In this document: in pieces, positions 36,720 to 48,700 of the stretch
How positions within the stretch are numbered: the stretch's first letter is position 1
Layout of the letters: every line of letters begins with the position of its first letter
Assembly (NCBI GenBank): GCA_039545295.1
Contig: BCIK01000020.1
Span: forward strand, 1-64,000
Direction: 5' to 3'
Length of the DNA: 64,000 nt
From: Udeniomyces pyricola
Taxonomy: Eukaryota; Basidiomycota; Tremellomycetes; Cystofilobasidiales; Mrakiaceae
Translations under genes and position numbers: made by a program
The notes under the pieces: model-generated
What the model saw: only the letters and a program-made list of their open reading frames with translations
The model's database searches: none
What the model was told of the DNA's origin: nothing

Positions 36720-39670
36720 TCAGATGTCCTTGGCTCTGGTCAGAGTAGGGCAGCCAGCAGAGGGGGCTGATGATCGAACCGTGGAGAGAGAGAGAGCAAG
36801 GTGAAGTTTCAGTTGCCAGTGAGATGCATCGCGTTCAGGATTTCGAGGACATGGCGACGAAATGAAGAGAGAGAGAAGAAAAAGAACATACGGTTCGAAA
36901 ACTGAGTCTCGACAAAGACCTTCTCGATGCCACCAACCCTTCGATCAAACTTGTCATAGAGCTCTAAGAGAGGCAGAATGTTTGGAAAGATATCAAAGTC
37001 AGTACATTTCTAAGAAGATCGGTTTCTTATGTGCTCGTGTGAAGCGTACCCTTGAAGTCGTCCAAAGGCACTCGGTGAGTGATCATGAATCGACTGTCCC
37101 ACTTGCCGGGAATGATGTAGTCGTTGAGGATGGTCTCCCAGTACTTGTGCACGGGGGCTTGTCCATTACCGATGAGTCGAACGCCTAGGGGAAGGATAAG
37201 GAAAGTAGAAGAGGAACGCGAAAGAGGGTCCGTTGATGTTGTCAGTAAATGAGGGTCCTGGGCACTCGCAGAAGGAGTACATTCCCATGAAAGTACACAC
37301 CCTTCTCCATGAGCGCTCCGACGTTGACATGGTTCGCAAAGGCGCTGCAAGTACAAAGTAGCGTGGGAGAAAAGTGCATGATGAATTGATCAGTTAATCG
37401 TTCAGGATTTATATATATATAAAAAGAAGAAGAAAAGCGACGGCCTTATGCAGTGCGAGTGACTCACGAGTAGGCGGTGGTCAGTCCGCATCGGCCTTGC
37501 TTTCGAACGGCAACAATCATCTCGTTGATGACCTCCGACGCATCGGTTTCGAGCAAGAGTGCTCGCTCGACCTTGTGCAGCAAAGTCTTGGGCTCATGCG
37601 GGGTTGTGCAGTCGAGGGCAACGTCGAGGCCCCTAGGGACGATGTCTTGGATGGCTTTAACCACGTCGAGTCCTCCAGAAGCATTGATGGTGATGACACC
37701 AGGGATGTGCTTGACGGCAAAGTCAAGTCGGTCCTGAACTCGGTCAATGGCGATGATCTGCTTGGCCCCCATGATGAGTGCCCATCCTGATCAGGAAAAG
37801 GAATAAATCGGGAAAGAGAAGGGGCGACAAGTCAGCAAGAGGGAAGACCTGGTTCATGGTACCTGATGAGATGGTTCGACGCACTGGCAGCGCACAGTCC
37901 AATGGGCTGAATAGACGTAAGGTGTATGCATACACAAGATCATTAGTATCATGGGCAGTGGAAAGTATATATGAGACCTTAAAGCACTCGCAGAACTCAC
38001 ACCCATGCCCCAGATACCGACGACGTCTCCTTTGTCGAGGCCCGTATCATAGACGGCGTTGTACGAGGTTGGCAGGACATCCGACAACCAGAGCGCTTGC
38101 TCATCCGGAACCTCGTCGGGAATGGGTAGGAGGTTGACGTTGCCGAAAGGGACCTTAACGTACTCAGCCTGTCCTCCCGGGAAGCCTCCTGTGAGAAGAA
38201 ATAAGAGAATCCTGGCCGGGTGAGTTAAGGGTCTCAAACCGTCGGAGATTCAGGAAACGAGGTGCAAACGGGAGGAGGATGCGACGTACCCGTGAAATGA
38301 GAGTACCCAAAGAAACCTGATGCGAAGAGTTAAGAAGAGGTACCGATGTGAATTGGCGTTAGGGACGTCGTAGTCACTGTGACAAAGAAAGATCCGTTTG
38401 CCGCGGACCATTGACCGAAGTGACGCGCAATCGAAGATACGTACTCACCTGCGTCACGTTGGCCGTACATCTGATGGGAGAAAAAGGATTGAGCCTGGAA
38501 ACAACAACAGATGTGCGACGTTGGCAGAGAGCTTGACTCACGGTTGACATCAAGCTCGAGTTGTTGGTTCGATCGCCTATAAGAAGAGGAGGAACAATGA
38601 GACAAAAATAAGACACAGCCCATGGTGCACGGGAAGAATTTACTGATTTGGAAAGAGGCGCCGAAGGCAGCAAGAAACGCACAGAACGAAGAAAGTTTTT
38701 TCTTGCAGAAATCGCACTCGCCACAAGCAATTTGGAAGGAGCAGACGACTCGCTTGAGAGCAGAAAGGAAGAAAAATATTGGAATCAGTTAGTCGGCCAA
38801 GAGACATAGATGGGCAAGGTCAACCTTTGGATCTTACCTGGCCGATCTTGAGGTTCGTCACCTCTGGTCCCATCCTCTCAACAACACCCATGAACCTGGA
38901 GAGTAAGAGAAACGCGAGTTCAGCATATGCTCCGAAGAGCGTGAGAAATTGTTCCTCCAGTTCGAGAACTCACTCGTGACCAAGGATGTCGCCTTTCTGT
39001 TGATCAGAAGATGATCGGAAGCAAGACAAGAGATCGCGAACAACGCAAGGATCAACAAAGGCTTGCAAACCGAAGGCACCTGAAAGAGTCGTGACAAACC
39101 TGCAAGCTCAAGATTTCGGCTAATTGATGGAGATAAAAACAGCAGGCGAAAACGAAGAGCCTGGTCAGAAGAAACTATCCTTCGTCGAATGAGCGGACCA
39201 TCACCATCGATTCAGGAATGCAGTCGACGCACCATGGTAGAGATGGCAATCGGACCCGCAGATGGTCGTTCCGGTGACCTTCAAGATGACATCCTTGGAT
39301 TGGGCTGCGATGGCAAAGAAACGGAAAGGCGAACGGTGGGAAGGGGGACGGAGGGGGGGGGGGCAGAGAAGATTGCATAAAGAGGGATCTCACGCAGTCA
39401 GGATCCGAAGACATGGATGGTTCTTTTTAGGAGCGCTAGACTCGCCAAACAATTTCGCGATAGACTCAAGGGAGAGAGAAACTGACTGATGTCCGGGATA
39501 GGGGCTTCGATGACGTCGACTGAGGTGTTACCGAACCAGGCGAGAGCCTTCATCTTGGGCTCGGTACCATCGTCGTTGACGCGGTGCTTGTAGGAGGGCT
39601 CAGCGGCGGTAGGCATGGGACCCCCCAGGACGTGGTCTTGAATGAGGTTAGCAGCAAATTGAACAGCCAT
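36720..39670 (-). CDS. Zinc-dependent medium-chain alcohol dehydrogenase, formaldehyde dehydrogenase-like
   Basis: A GroES-like MDR enzyme of the fungal group annotated as glutathione-independent formaldehyde dehydrogenase-like; NAD(H)-linked oxidation is expected, substrate unproven. The ATG at 39670 starts MAVQFAANLIQDHVLGG, then MKALAWFGNTSVDVIEAP. Zinc residues: CGSDCHLYHG (about 39220-39260), GDILGHEFMG (near 38980-39110), then the structural-zinc loop ACGECDFCKKKLSSFC (about 38700-38745). After three tiny exons comes GGFPGGQAEYVKVPFG, DVLPTSYNAVYD, the Rossmann segment VVGIWGMG and IIAIDRVQDRLDFA, and DVALDCT. Ends CPTLTRAKDI, TGA at 36720. About fourteen exons. Length near 400 residues fits. 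A G11 run (39353-39363) lies in an intron. Confidence 0.88.
38290..38576 (-). other. Cluster of three microexons (35, 22 and 27 nt) in the dehydrogenase
   Basis: Three consecutive exons each have consensus ends: 38542-38576 (35 nt, DRTNNSSLMST), 38449-38470 (22 nt, MYGQRDA) and 38290-38316 (27 nt, FFGYSHFTG). Joined they read FCDRTNNSSLMSTMYGQRDA then GFFGYSHFTGGFPGG, matching the family without a gap. Confidence 0.85.
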
Positions 39671-41357
39671 GGTTGCGAGGTCGATGTGATGAGGGACAGG
39701 GGTAGGAGTAAGCAAGGGAGAATGTGATGGAAGGGCTAGTGATAGTGGGAGGGGTGTTTGGAAGGATAGCGGCACTGGATCGAATGCCAACGTGCAGAAA
39801 CAACGATATCAATTGGAGGAGCGCTCGATGTGACGTCATAGCTCCATTTCCCCTTTCCTCTTTCCAACTTCCCATTTCCCATCCCACATCGAGCATCTCA
39901 CATCCGGCCAAACACGCGCGCGCCACGCACGCACCTCGCGGATCGCGTTACCGTAAGCTTTGGCTCGCGCTCTATAGACATCAGCTTATTCACCACAGTT
40001 CACGTACGTCAACGCGTCGGTAGTGTATGACCTCATCCCCATACCACAACGTTAGCATACATTCCCACATCGCCTGCCTGTGCACTACTCTCCACACACA
40101 TATCCGTCCATCACGTACCATCCAGCTGCAGTCAGTTGCGATGATCCGGTATACATAAAACGTACACACATAGGAGTAGTCGACTGCCGTCGCGTCGACC
40201 AGCAGATGCCGATGTGCACGGTGTACGTCCATCCTGGTCGGCCTGATCTGCTGACCTATAGGAGCACTGTTATGTAACACCTCAACGTCGTCAACCCGGC
40301 CAACTCAAACCCGCCACATCGCGTGCTAGCTTACCTGCACGTATACTCACCTGGACCCAAGATCTAGAGCTGCATTATACGTTTCCCTAGTCTGATATCC
40401 ATCTGCAGCTCGCCTTCTCGTGTTCGCCCACACATGTTTGTGACATGTGAGTTGCTGGTGAGCCCACTAATGGAAACGGAATCGTACTCCCTACCCGCCG
40501 CTCTAGTCAGCGTTCGAATGCCAGTACAGCAAAGCGCTCGCCGGCCTCGCGACCGTGGAGTTCGATTTCTCGAACTTGAGCGCCAGAAACCCTGCAGGCT
40601 CACGCCGAGGCAACACTGGTGTTGGAAGTTGATCTGGGGGAGCGTAAGTGGTACAGGTAGGAGATAGGCTGACTGCCCAGACATAGACGGGATGGGTTTG
40701 CTCTTCACTTATGAGATTGCATCATGCAATCATGACTCGATCCCTCTCGCAGTCTAGTTTGTCCCAAGACTGCTCAGTCCTCTGCTGACATGTGACATCC
40801 TGTCCACTAGCATCAGGTTACATGACGCTTCATCACGGCCGGTATTCTATCTTCAGACTCGACCTTGAACGGCTTGAGAAATTCACGCTACCACTCAAAA
40901 ACGTCGACTTATAAGCTCTCATCGCCTTGTCCCAACAGTTACGCAGTTGGTCACATCTGCGTTCAAGCTTCGGAGTCTGTTAACATCGCCATTACGTTTT
41001 ACAGCATACCGACGTTGTCCCCAGCGCCTCATATAACAGCATTCATAGAGTCTTGAGCATCAGTTGGGAGCTGATGCACTGATAAACGATGAAATCTTTC
41101 TCAAGACGGTACGTGAAACTGGCTCAAACGATATATACACATGAGAGCGCGGGCGCGCCGGCCGATTGGTGTTTGTTGCAGAGGGTCGATGCCAACAGGT
41201 GGACATACAACTCTTACAAGTGCACGACTGAGGTAAACAAACCAGCACATGCATTCAAGTGCCACACGCGAACTACAACGGATGACGAGCCACCATACCA
41301 CCACACCACCACACCGTCACCATCGATTCTCCTACTACCGCGCCTGATGTCTTTCTC
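39671..41357. other. Long spacer upstream of the dehydrogenase
   Basis: About 1.7 kb. It should contain the dehydrogenase promoter and the NDUFA12 3' UTR. Open frames of 60-115 codons exist on both strands (for example 40364-40708 minus), but none shows a family motif, sensible splicing or coding-like composition. I found no tRNA cloverleaf. Unexplained. Confidence 0.5.
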
Positions 41358-42583
41358 TCACTCCCTCGCCTTGACCTTTGGTTCCCAAGCCGAAAGCTTG
41401 GGTCCGGTGGTCGAGTAAGGCTTGTAGGCTCCTCTGGTACCGGTCATCTGCTCTACATGCGGGGCGATATACTTGGGCGTCGTCTCCTTGTAGATGGGGT
41501 CTTTGTTTGGGGGAAGCGCTCGGATGTGGTGCAACCACGAGTGCCACTCAGGAGGAATCTAGATTTAACCCATGCGTTACGTCGAACATGCGAGGCGTGA
41601 GTTGTTGAAGTCAAGCAAAGGAGGTCAAGCAAACGCGGAGAACCATATGCATAAATAATCAACGAATGTACCTGAGATCCTTGAAAGTCGTGTTGAACGT
41701 AGTCCACCCAGCGGTGTCGACCTGGAACCTCCTCGTATGGGTCGTAGTTTTGAAAGTACTGGAAATCGGCACACGAGCAGAATCATAGAGAGAGATAGTA
41801 ACAGAAACACAGCGATAGTAGGTCAGATGGTATACCACCGGACAGCGCTAACACGCCGGGCGGCAGCTGGACCGAATGAATACCTTGTTACCAAATCTGC
41901 AACGATTGAATGAAAAGGTCAAACGACGCATGAGTTCAGTCAGACTCAAGCAGAAAGGGCAGGATCCAAGCAAGTGTGCGGCGTGGTCTGCCCATATTAT
42001 TCTCCAGGCTCGCCCCCATCGCCATCTCGGGCCGGTGTGACGAAGACACGACTACGGGGTCAGTCGAGGCGGGAATCGACGTACTGGTCCTTTCCCATGT
42101 ACTCGCCAGACTTGGCGTCTCCTATATAGCTGTATGACAAGAGAGAAAGGCCTGTATCAGCTTTATACCCTATCTGTCATATCCGGCATCAGTCGAAACA
42201 AGGTCGAGAGTGAGACGGAAGGGGCAACAGAGTGGGTTGACGACTGACTGTGTGCTCCGGGCCCTGTCGGATCCATCAGACAGACATCCAGGTCGGGTAA
42301 GTATCAGTACAGAAGAGCTGGTCTAACACATCATCTGGGTGAGGACATACCAGTACTTGAAGCCTGTGCGATAGAACTGAGATGCGTTGGGATGTCAAGG
42401 GAAGGGGTATAGGAGGAGGGGTCATGCAGTATATTGCCTGGAGTCAACCGACCCGATCTCCGAACTAGACAAGAGGCCGATCGGACGGATAAGAACGCGT
42501 TGGACGGTGGTGTTTGTGTTGTGGATGGAAAGAGGAATGAAGGGAGTATTTACGCTTCGGATGGTTCTCGCAAGGGAGACCAT
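41358..42583 (-). CDS. NDUFA12: Mitochondrial complex I accessory subunit NDUFA12 (B17.2)
   Basis: Accessory subunit of NADH:ubiquinone oxidoreductase in the inner mitochondrial membrane. The ATG at 42583 gives MVSLARTIRSVNTPFIPLSI. Later exons read FYRTGFKYW, YIGDAKSGEYMGKDQFGNK and YFQNYDPYEEVPGRHRWVDY, the hallmark B17.2 block, then VQHDFQGSQ and IPPEWHSWLHHIRALPP, with MTGTRGAYKPYSTTGPKL near the end, closing EPKVKARE and TGA at 41358. Presence of complex I excludes a Saccharomyces-type yeast. Six or more small exons; the joins between 41880 and 42480 were only partly resolved. Divergent from the mitochondrial ribosomal gene NAM9, with 467 nt between start codons. Confidence 0.87.
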
Positions 42584-43050
42584 TGTGGTTGAGTGAAGGT
42601 GTGTGTGTGTGTGTGTGTGTTGGTGTGTGTGCAGGATGTATACAGTATATGCAGGTGATACGACAGTGAGAATCAATAGCTGTGCACCAGCGCCAATCAA
42701 TAGCTGTGCACGGGTGCCACCTGCGACTGCCAGCGTGTGTGCCAGCCAAAGCCAGCCGGTGGATCTTGGATGGACTGACATGTCAAGACTCGTTAACTCG
42801 TTTGTGAACCATCGACCTCCGAAGCTCTACACAAACGAGAGCCCTCTGCTCGTTCATCCCCTCCAGTCCTCTCGACACCGTCCCGTCTCTCTGACGTTCG
42901 ACCCCCCGTCCGCCCACATACCATACCCCGATAGTCTCCATTCACTTGACAGACTCGACCACCCGTTCTCCCTTTCCGCCCTCCCTATCGAGCCGGCCTG
43001 CACTCCCTTCTCTCGTCTCATCTCGATATCGCTAGAGCGACCCTGCCAGC
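42584..43050. promoter_or_regulatory. Shared promoter region, NDUFA12 / NAM9
   Basis: 467 nt between divergent start codons of two mitochondrial-protein genes. A (GT)n tract at 42599-42631 sits 16 nt upstream of the NDUFA12 ATG, probably in its 5' leader. A near-perfect direct repeat, CAATAGCTGTGCAC, occurs at about 42674-42687 and 42696-42709. Confidence 0.55.
42599..42631. repeat. GT dinucleotide repeat
   Basis: About 15 GT units with one interruption, next to the NDUFA12 start. Confidence 0.85.
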
Positions 43051-45094
43051 ATGATTCACGAGAAAAACATGACCAGCACCAAGAAGGCCCTCATGAGGAT
43101 GGTGAGCATATTCACCTTGTTTCCTTCAATCTTGTTCACTTAGTCGGGTTCTACGCTCGATCCAACGCCATCGTCCAAGTCAGCACCAGCTCAAAGAGTC
43201 GTTCTGCCCTTAAACTTCTCTTTCTCTTCCGCCCCCCTCCCCCTATCTTTTCTTTCCAGTCTTGGGTGCCGGAAAACATCTACAACATATGGCAACGAAA
43301 CTCTGGACCCCTCGTCCCGATGTACTCGTTCCACCGGTCTCAAAAGTCGGCGTACCAGAATCAAATGTACTCCAAGAATCAACTCCGAGCTTACTGGGGT
43401 GGTCTCCTCTTCTCCGAGAAACATGTCAGTCTCTCGCTTTCCACTTTCCCTCTACTCGTGGCTCTGCTCTCCCATTTTGGCATGCTATGCGCTCGAACGG
43501 CGTGTTGAGCCTCACTAGCCTCGATTGATAGTGGTCCGAGATGGCGGGCTTGGTAGTATGGTCATGCCGTTCGAAGTATATGCGTAGCAAGGGTTGACAT
43601 CAGAGCTGCTTTATGCTTGTTCGTCTATCCTCATCCATCCCCTTTCTCCCCTACAGTTCAAACGATGGTATCTGCCCGCCAACCTGCCTGTCATCAACCC
43701 GGGTAAACACTCATCTACTATCCTCAACGCCTCTTCCTCTGCCATCACCCGCTACTCCCGTCCAGGCCAAGATGGTGGCCGTCGCGTCCTCGAACAGGCC
43801 GAAATGTCCCGCTACCACGGCTCCCAAGCTCCTCTTGGTCCGTTCATGTTCCGAGAGCTTGAGAGACGACTCGACCATGTCATCTTCCGAGGTGGCTTTG
43901 CCAAGGATCTTAAGACGGCCAAGGCTCTCATCACTGGCAAGCAGGTCCGATTGAACGGTAACATTGTAAGTCCAGAAACATCTTCTTTTTCGCCATCCCC
44001 CCCCCCCCTCCTCCTTCCCTCCTCCTCTGTCGAATTCATTCTTCCTCCTTCTGCTCTAGTCGGCGTAGTTTCCTTTCCACACACTATCCTGACTTTATTG
44101 TTTCTGCGCACGTCAACGGCGCCATCAGGAAACCCAACGACAACTTCGACTTCTTCCTGGCGACTTCATCGAGATCAACCCCGACACGGTCCCGTGGCTT
44201 CGACCTCCCTCGCCGAAACAGGTCGCGCTCGCTCAACCCCAGTCAAAAGGTTACCAATACAACATCAAGGACGGTTACGAGGTCATCCTTCGTGATGTCG
44301 TCGGCATCACCAATGATGAACTCATCAAAGACCTCGTCCATAACGAGGGCAAGCGTGCTCAGGAGATTGTGGCTTCAATGATTCATGCCTCGCCTGAGGC
44401 ACGCGAGGCGGTCGAGGCTCAGGTCGACATGGGCAGGCGCGAGCTGGCGAAACCGGATGAGGACGAGCTTGATGACCTCCGAGGAGAAGAAGCCGAGGAG
44501 GCTGAGTTGAGGGAGATTGAGGCGAGTGACAAGGAGGCTCTCGATGACGAGACAGTCAATGTCGTTCCCCCACGTGGCGCTGCTTCGCCTTCGTCTTCCT
44601 CCTCTTCCTCCTCCTCGACCACTTCGGCTACTTCTTCCTCCCATGCCGACCTTCCTCCTCTTAACCCATACCTTCTCAAAGAATATATTCACACCCATGC
44701 GACCCGCCCACCGACGACGCCCAAGAAGCTCACCCCGACGCACTACCCCGCGCTTCCGACTGATATGCCCGGCGCGCGAGAGTTTTCCCTCCCGGCGTAC
44801 TCGGGCCCGTCTCTCTTTGTGCCGGGTTACCTCCAACCCAACTGGCATTACTGCACGCTCGTTTACCTCCGACACCCGACGGCGCGATTCAACATGTGTG
44901 AAATCCCGTCGCCGTTCAACGCCAAGGGCGATCTCCTCAAGAGCGCGTGGGAGTGGTGGACTGCGAGGAGGATCAGGATGAAGACCTACACCGGTGGTCT
45001 CATGCCGGGTGGAATCGATGCTAGGGCTAGGGTCAAGGGACGAGGTAGGGGACCGGAGGCGAGGCGATCGGGCGTCAGCGAGGACTACTACTAG
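43051..45094 (+). CDS. NAM9: Mitochondrial small-subunit ribosomal protein uS4m (Nam9)
   Basis: uS4m nucleates assembly of the mitochondrial small ribosomal subunit. The ATG at 43051 starts MIHEKNMTSTKKALMRM. After the first intron come SWVPENIYNIWQRNSG and AYWGGLLFSEKHFKRWYLPANLP. The S4 RNA-binding domain follows: RELERRLDHVIFRGGFAKDLKTAKALITGKQVRLNGNI, whose segments are split at about 43965, continuing RQLRLLPGDFIEINP after the last intron. A long charged and Ser-rich linker (44340-44660) is specific to fungal forms. The C-terminus has YLQPNWHYCTLVYLRHPTARF, typical of Nam9 proteins in which the S4 domain lies internally. TAG at 45092-45094. Four or five exons. A C12 run (43997-44008) is in the last intron. 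Confidence 0.93.
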
Positions 45095-45768
45095 AGAAGA
45101 AGGAAGGAGGATACATAACAAAAAGAAAACCCAGCAACAACACAACAAACGAGAGTACATGGATATATGTAGAAAAAACAAACAAACAATAAACAATAAG
45201 ATCAAATAGGGGCCTCTTCCCACCTTGATTGTGCGTGTAAGTTAATATGGCTTTTGAGACGTGTCTGTGATCACTGACCAGGCCGAATGAGCTACTTGAG
45301 AATGTGTTCATTTCCGACTGTTATGCAAGTTGTCTTTTGACAGCGACAATATTCCCCGTCGTGATGGTCTCTCGAGTTTGAGTACTGATTGAGGGTGCCA
45401 GTTAGAAATTCCGCTTTTATCTTGCGCTGCTTTCTTTGACTTGTGTTCGGTGGCGAATGGAAGAGACTTTATTTTGTGACCTTTGCTCTATATCGACGTG
45501 GACTCCTGCTGGTTTTTCTTCTTCTTCTTCTTCTTTTTTTTCTGTTTTTTCTGTTTTTTCTTTTTTTTTTCTTGCTTTCAATTCTTTCAGTCAAGTCAAT
45601 CACACATACGTCACTATACTGCACATTCAATCACATGCATAAAAGCATATGCCCCAGATCTTCCGTGCGTTCGCCCATCCGTACCACCTCGTTCCACTCT
45701 ACTTTTTCCTATCTCATGAGACTCCCTTTCCCCCCCCCCCCTTCTTCCTCCTCCTTCCCATCTCCTTC
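45095..45768. other. Convergent 3' spacer, NAM9 / NOT4
   Basis: About 670 nt, A-rich just after NAM9 and with T-rich/CTT tracts at 45520-45575. A C12 run (45730-45741) sits 28 nt past the NOT4 stop. No gene seen. Confidence 0.6.
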
Positions 45769-48700
45769 TTAACAGACTTCTTCGAAGAACTCGTCCAAAT
45801 TGGCCTCGACGAGACCCCGAAGCTCCTCCGTTAGCCTTTCCGCCTCATCCTTCGTCTTCTCCAACTCGTTCTCGAGTCGAGCAATGACTTGAGCGTCTCG
45901 CGTTCCGGTAGAAGAGACCATTTGGGCGCCACCAGCGACTTGGGTAGAAGAAGACGCGGGCGTCATGACAGCTCGTCCCGCGGTGGCGCGGGAGGGAACG
46001 GAAGGACGGGCACCGCTGGAAGCAGTCGAGTTGATTCCTAGGGCGAACGACGAGGCCAAAGCGGCAAGCTTGTTGTTGGGCAGGAAGGAATCGAGCGCGA
46101 TCTGCAAGCCATGAAACACAAAAGGCAGAAAAGAACCGACCAAGCAAGGAAAACGAAGAAAAGCCAAGAGCAACAAGGTCGGACGTTAGCAAGGACGGGA
46201 GATAGATGGAATTGTCAAACATAGCGAGAAACCATGGACGAACGTGATTGATTTCGGTGTGAAGGCCTTCGAGCTTGGAGAGCTGCTGAGCGAGGTAACC
46301 AGCTCGACGGATGAGTGCGCCCTTGAGCCTTTCGACCTCGTCCATCGCTGCCGCTCGGTCCTGCGGATGATCGGCGTCGGCTCCCTCCGACTCGTCGGCA
46401 GGCTCGCCGTCGTCGTCGAATTCATCAAAACCATCGCTTATCATGCGGCTTCCCACATCTCCAAACATCTCTCCAAATCGCCTCGCTACACCGCCTTCAA
46501 TCTCCCGATCCCGAGGGAGGACGCCGAGGACGCCCGTGATCTTATCCGTAAGCTGGGTGAGGAGCTGATGGAACGACGAAACGGCTTGCTCCATCGTGAT
46601 GGTCGGGTGAACGGCCGAGAGCGCCGAGAGGGCGAGCGAGAGCGTCTGGGCGTCAAGTAACGAGGGCAGCGGGGAGGTCGTGAGGGGCGAGTAGTCCTCG
46701 GGAAGCGGTTCAAAGAAGGCCAGCGTCGAGCAGTCCATTATTTGAGCAATCGCGTCCAGCATAGCTGGAAGTGAGTAAGGGTCGTACTCTTCCTCAGACT
46801 CGACGTGCGGTCGCGGGACGAAGAAGTCTTGCTTGGGCGAGGACGGAGCTGATGAAGCGGCCGACGATGAGGTCGAAACGGACCCCCAGTCGCTCTGTGC
46901 GCCGCCGTCAGTGTTGAAAGCCGGGGCTGAGGGAAGCGAAAGCCCCGGAGGAGCAGAAGGAGGAGCCGATACCATGGGAGAGGTAGAAGAGGTCCGTGGG
47001 TAGGTGGACGATAGCTGCGGCTGAGACTCACGCTGCGCTGATGCTTGATCGTGTTGCTCGACCTGGGGGTAAAATCGTGATACGGCGGCAGACTTCACAA
47101 TCTCCTTCTTGAGCGTCTTCTTCACACTAGCTGGCTTGGTCTTCTTGGCCATCTTCCCAAGCACAGGCGCTTGCTCCATCACAAACGTGGCGGTCGGAAG
47201 GACAGACTTGCCTTTGCTGGGGGTTGACTTGGTGGTTGATGAAGGAGAGGAGGTGGATGTGCTAGCAGCGGTGGACGTGCGAGACAGACCAAGGGGCGGG
47301 AATGCGCCAAGGGGAATGTCGATGCGGGTCGAGCCTCGGACTGAAGTCGTCGTGGGCGATCCAGCTCGGGAAAGCGAAGATGGACCGAATGCAGCGGCCA
47401 TGCCAGCTTTGACAGCGGCCCTGAGTGCGGACTTGGAGGGGGGCGCATTGGTGGTGGGCTTGGTGTTGAGTTTAGGCGAACCAGAGCCGTTCGACGACGT
47501 TGTTGCCGCCGTGGCCGCTGCTGCTATGGCTGCTGCTGCCTCCAGCTCGCGGACCTTGTCCTGAACGGCCTTCTCCTTCTGTTCCTTCTTCTCCCGCTCT
47601 TGGTTCTCCCTCTCGCGCACGGGCTGAGCCTGAATCTCTTTCTCAAGGCGGGATTTCTCGAGGTTGGCCTGCTTCAACCGTTCCTTCTCAAGCTCGAGCT
47701 CAGCCTTGACTTGCTCGAGTCTGAGCCGTTCCTTCTCGAGCTTGGCCTTTTCTTTCTCAGCCTTCTTGAGCTTGGCCTTGGTCGACCTCGACGGCTCAAC
47801 TTTGAGCTCCCGATCCGAGGCCAGAGGGAGAAAGATGGCCGACCTCGACCGCTCCGGAGTGTCCGTCGATCGCGAAGGGCCAGTAGCGACGCTGACAGCG
47901 GAAGGCGTGGCAGGGGTCAGCACAGGGGTGACGTGGTCGTTAGTGGGAGACGTCGGAGGTGCGATTGGAACGGAGTTAGCGGGGGTGGGCGGTTCGCGAG
48001 GCATCTTGCCTTTCTTGGGTGTCTTGGACGGTGTCGATGGGATCGTAGGCGCTGTGATTCGCGTCAGACCAGGAGGAACCAAGGGAGCATCGACAACAGA
48101 TTCGATGGCGGCAGACGGTCGCGGCGCCACATCTTTATCACCCTCGGGTGTTGGTTCACTAAGCAAACTCTTGGTCGCCCGATCGAAGCTCGCACGCCTC
48201 GACGGACTCGGTTGCCAATCAGTCCCAAGACGACTTTGGGCATCGTCGGGTGCCTCCCACCATTCTTGGCTTTTCGTGGCCGGGGTCGCAGTCTGAGGCG
48301 TCGCGCCTTGAATAGAGATTTGAACTTCAGCGGGACGAGCAGGCGTGCTGTGTGCTAATGGGGAGGGTGAAGCAGGGCGGTAGGCGTCCACGGCAATGTT
48401 GGTCGGCACGGCACGGTTAGCAGAACGCGAGGAATTGCTCGTAGAAGATCGGGTTTGGACAGGCGAGGGGATGTGGGACAAGACAGGGGAGGCGTGCAGC
48501 GGAGGAAACTCGTCATCAGGAGACTTGGCCTCTGCGAAGAAGAGAAGAAGAAAATAAGCAGATGGGTCAGTTACGAACGATTCCATGATTCCATGACCCA
48601 GAGAGTGACAGCACTGGCCACAGACAAACAATGAAGGGGGGAAGAGGGGTGCTCGGTTCGTACATTATGCTAAAGGATCCAGTTCGTCGATGAGAAGAAA

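Noticed and set aside
36700..36725. GGTTCGAGT resembling a tRNA B box
   Set aside because: It lacks the required spacing to an A box and no cloverleaf can be drawn; it overlaps the dehydrogenase stop region.
47600..48358. Plus-strand open frames of 210-252 codons opposite NOT4
   Set aside because: They are antisense shadows of the Lys/Glu- and Ser/Pro-rich NOT4 coding exon, which has strong codon periodicity in the sense frame.
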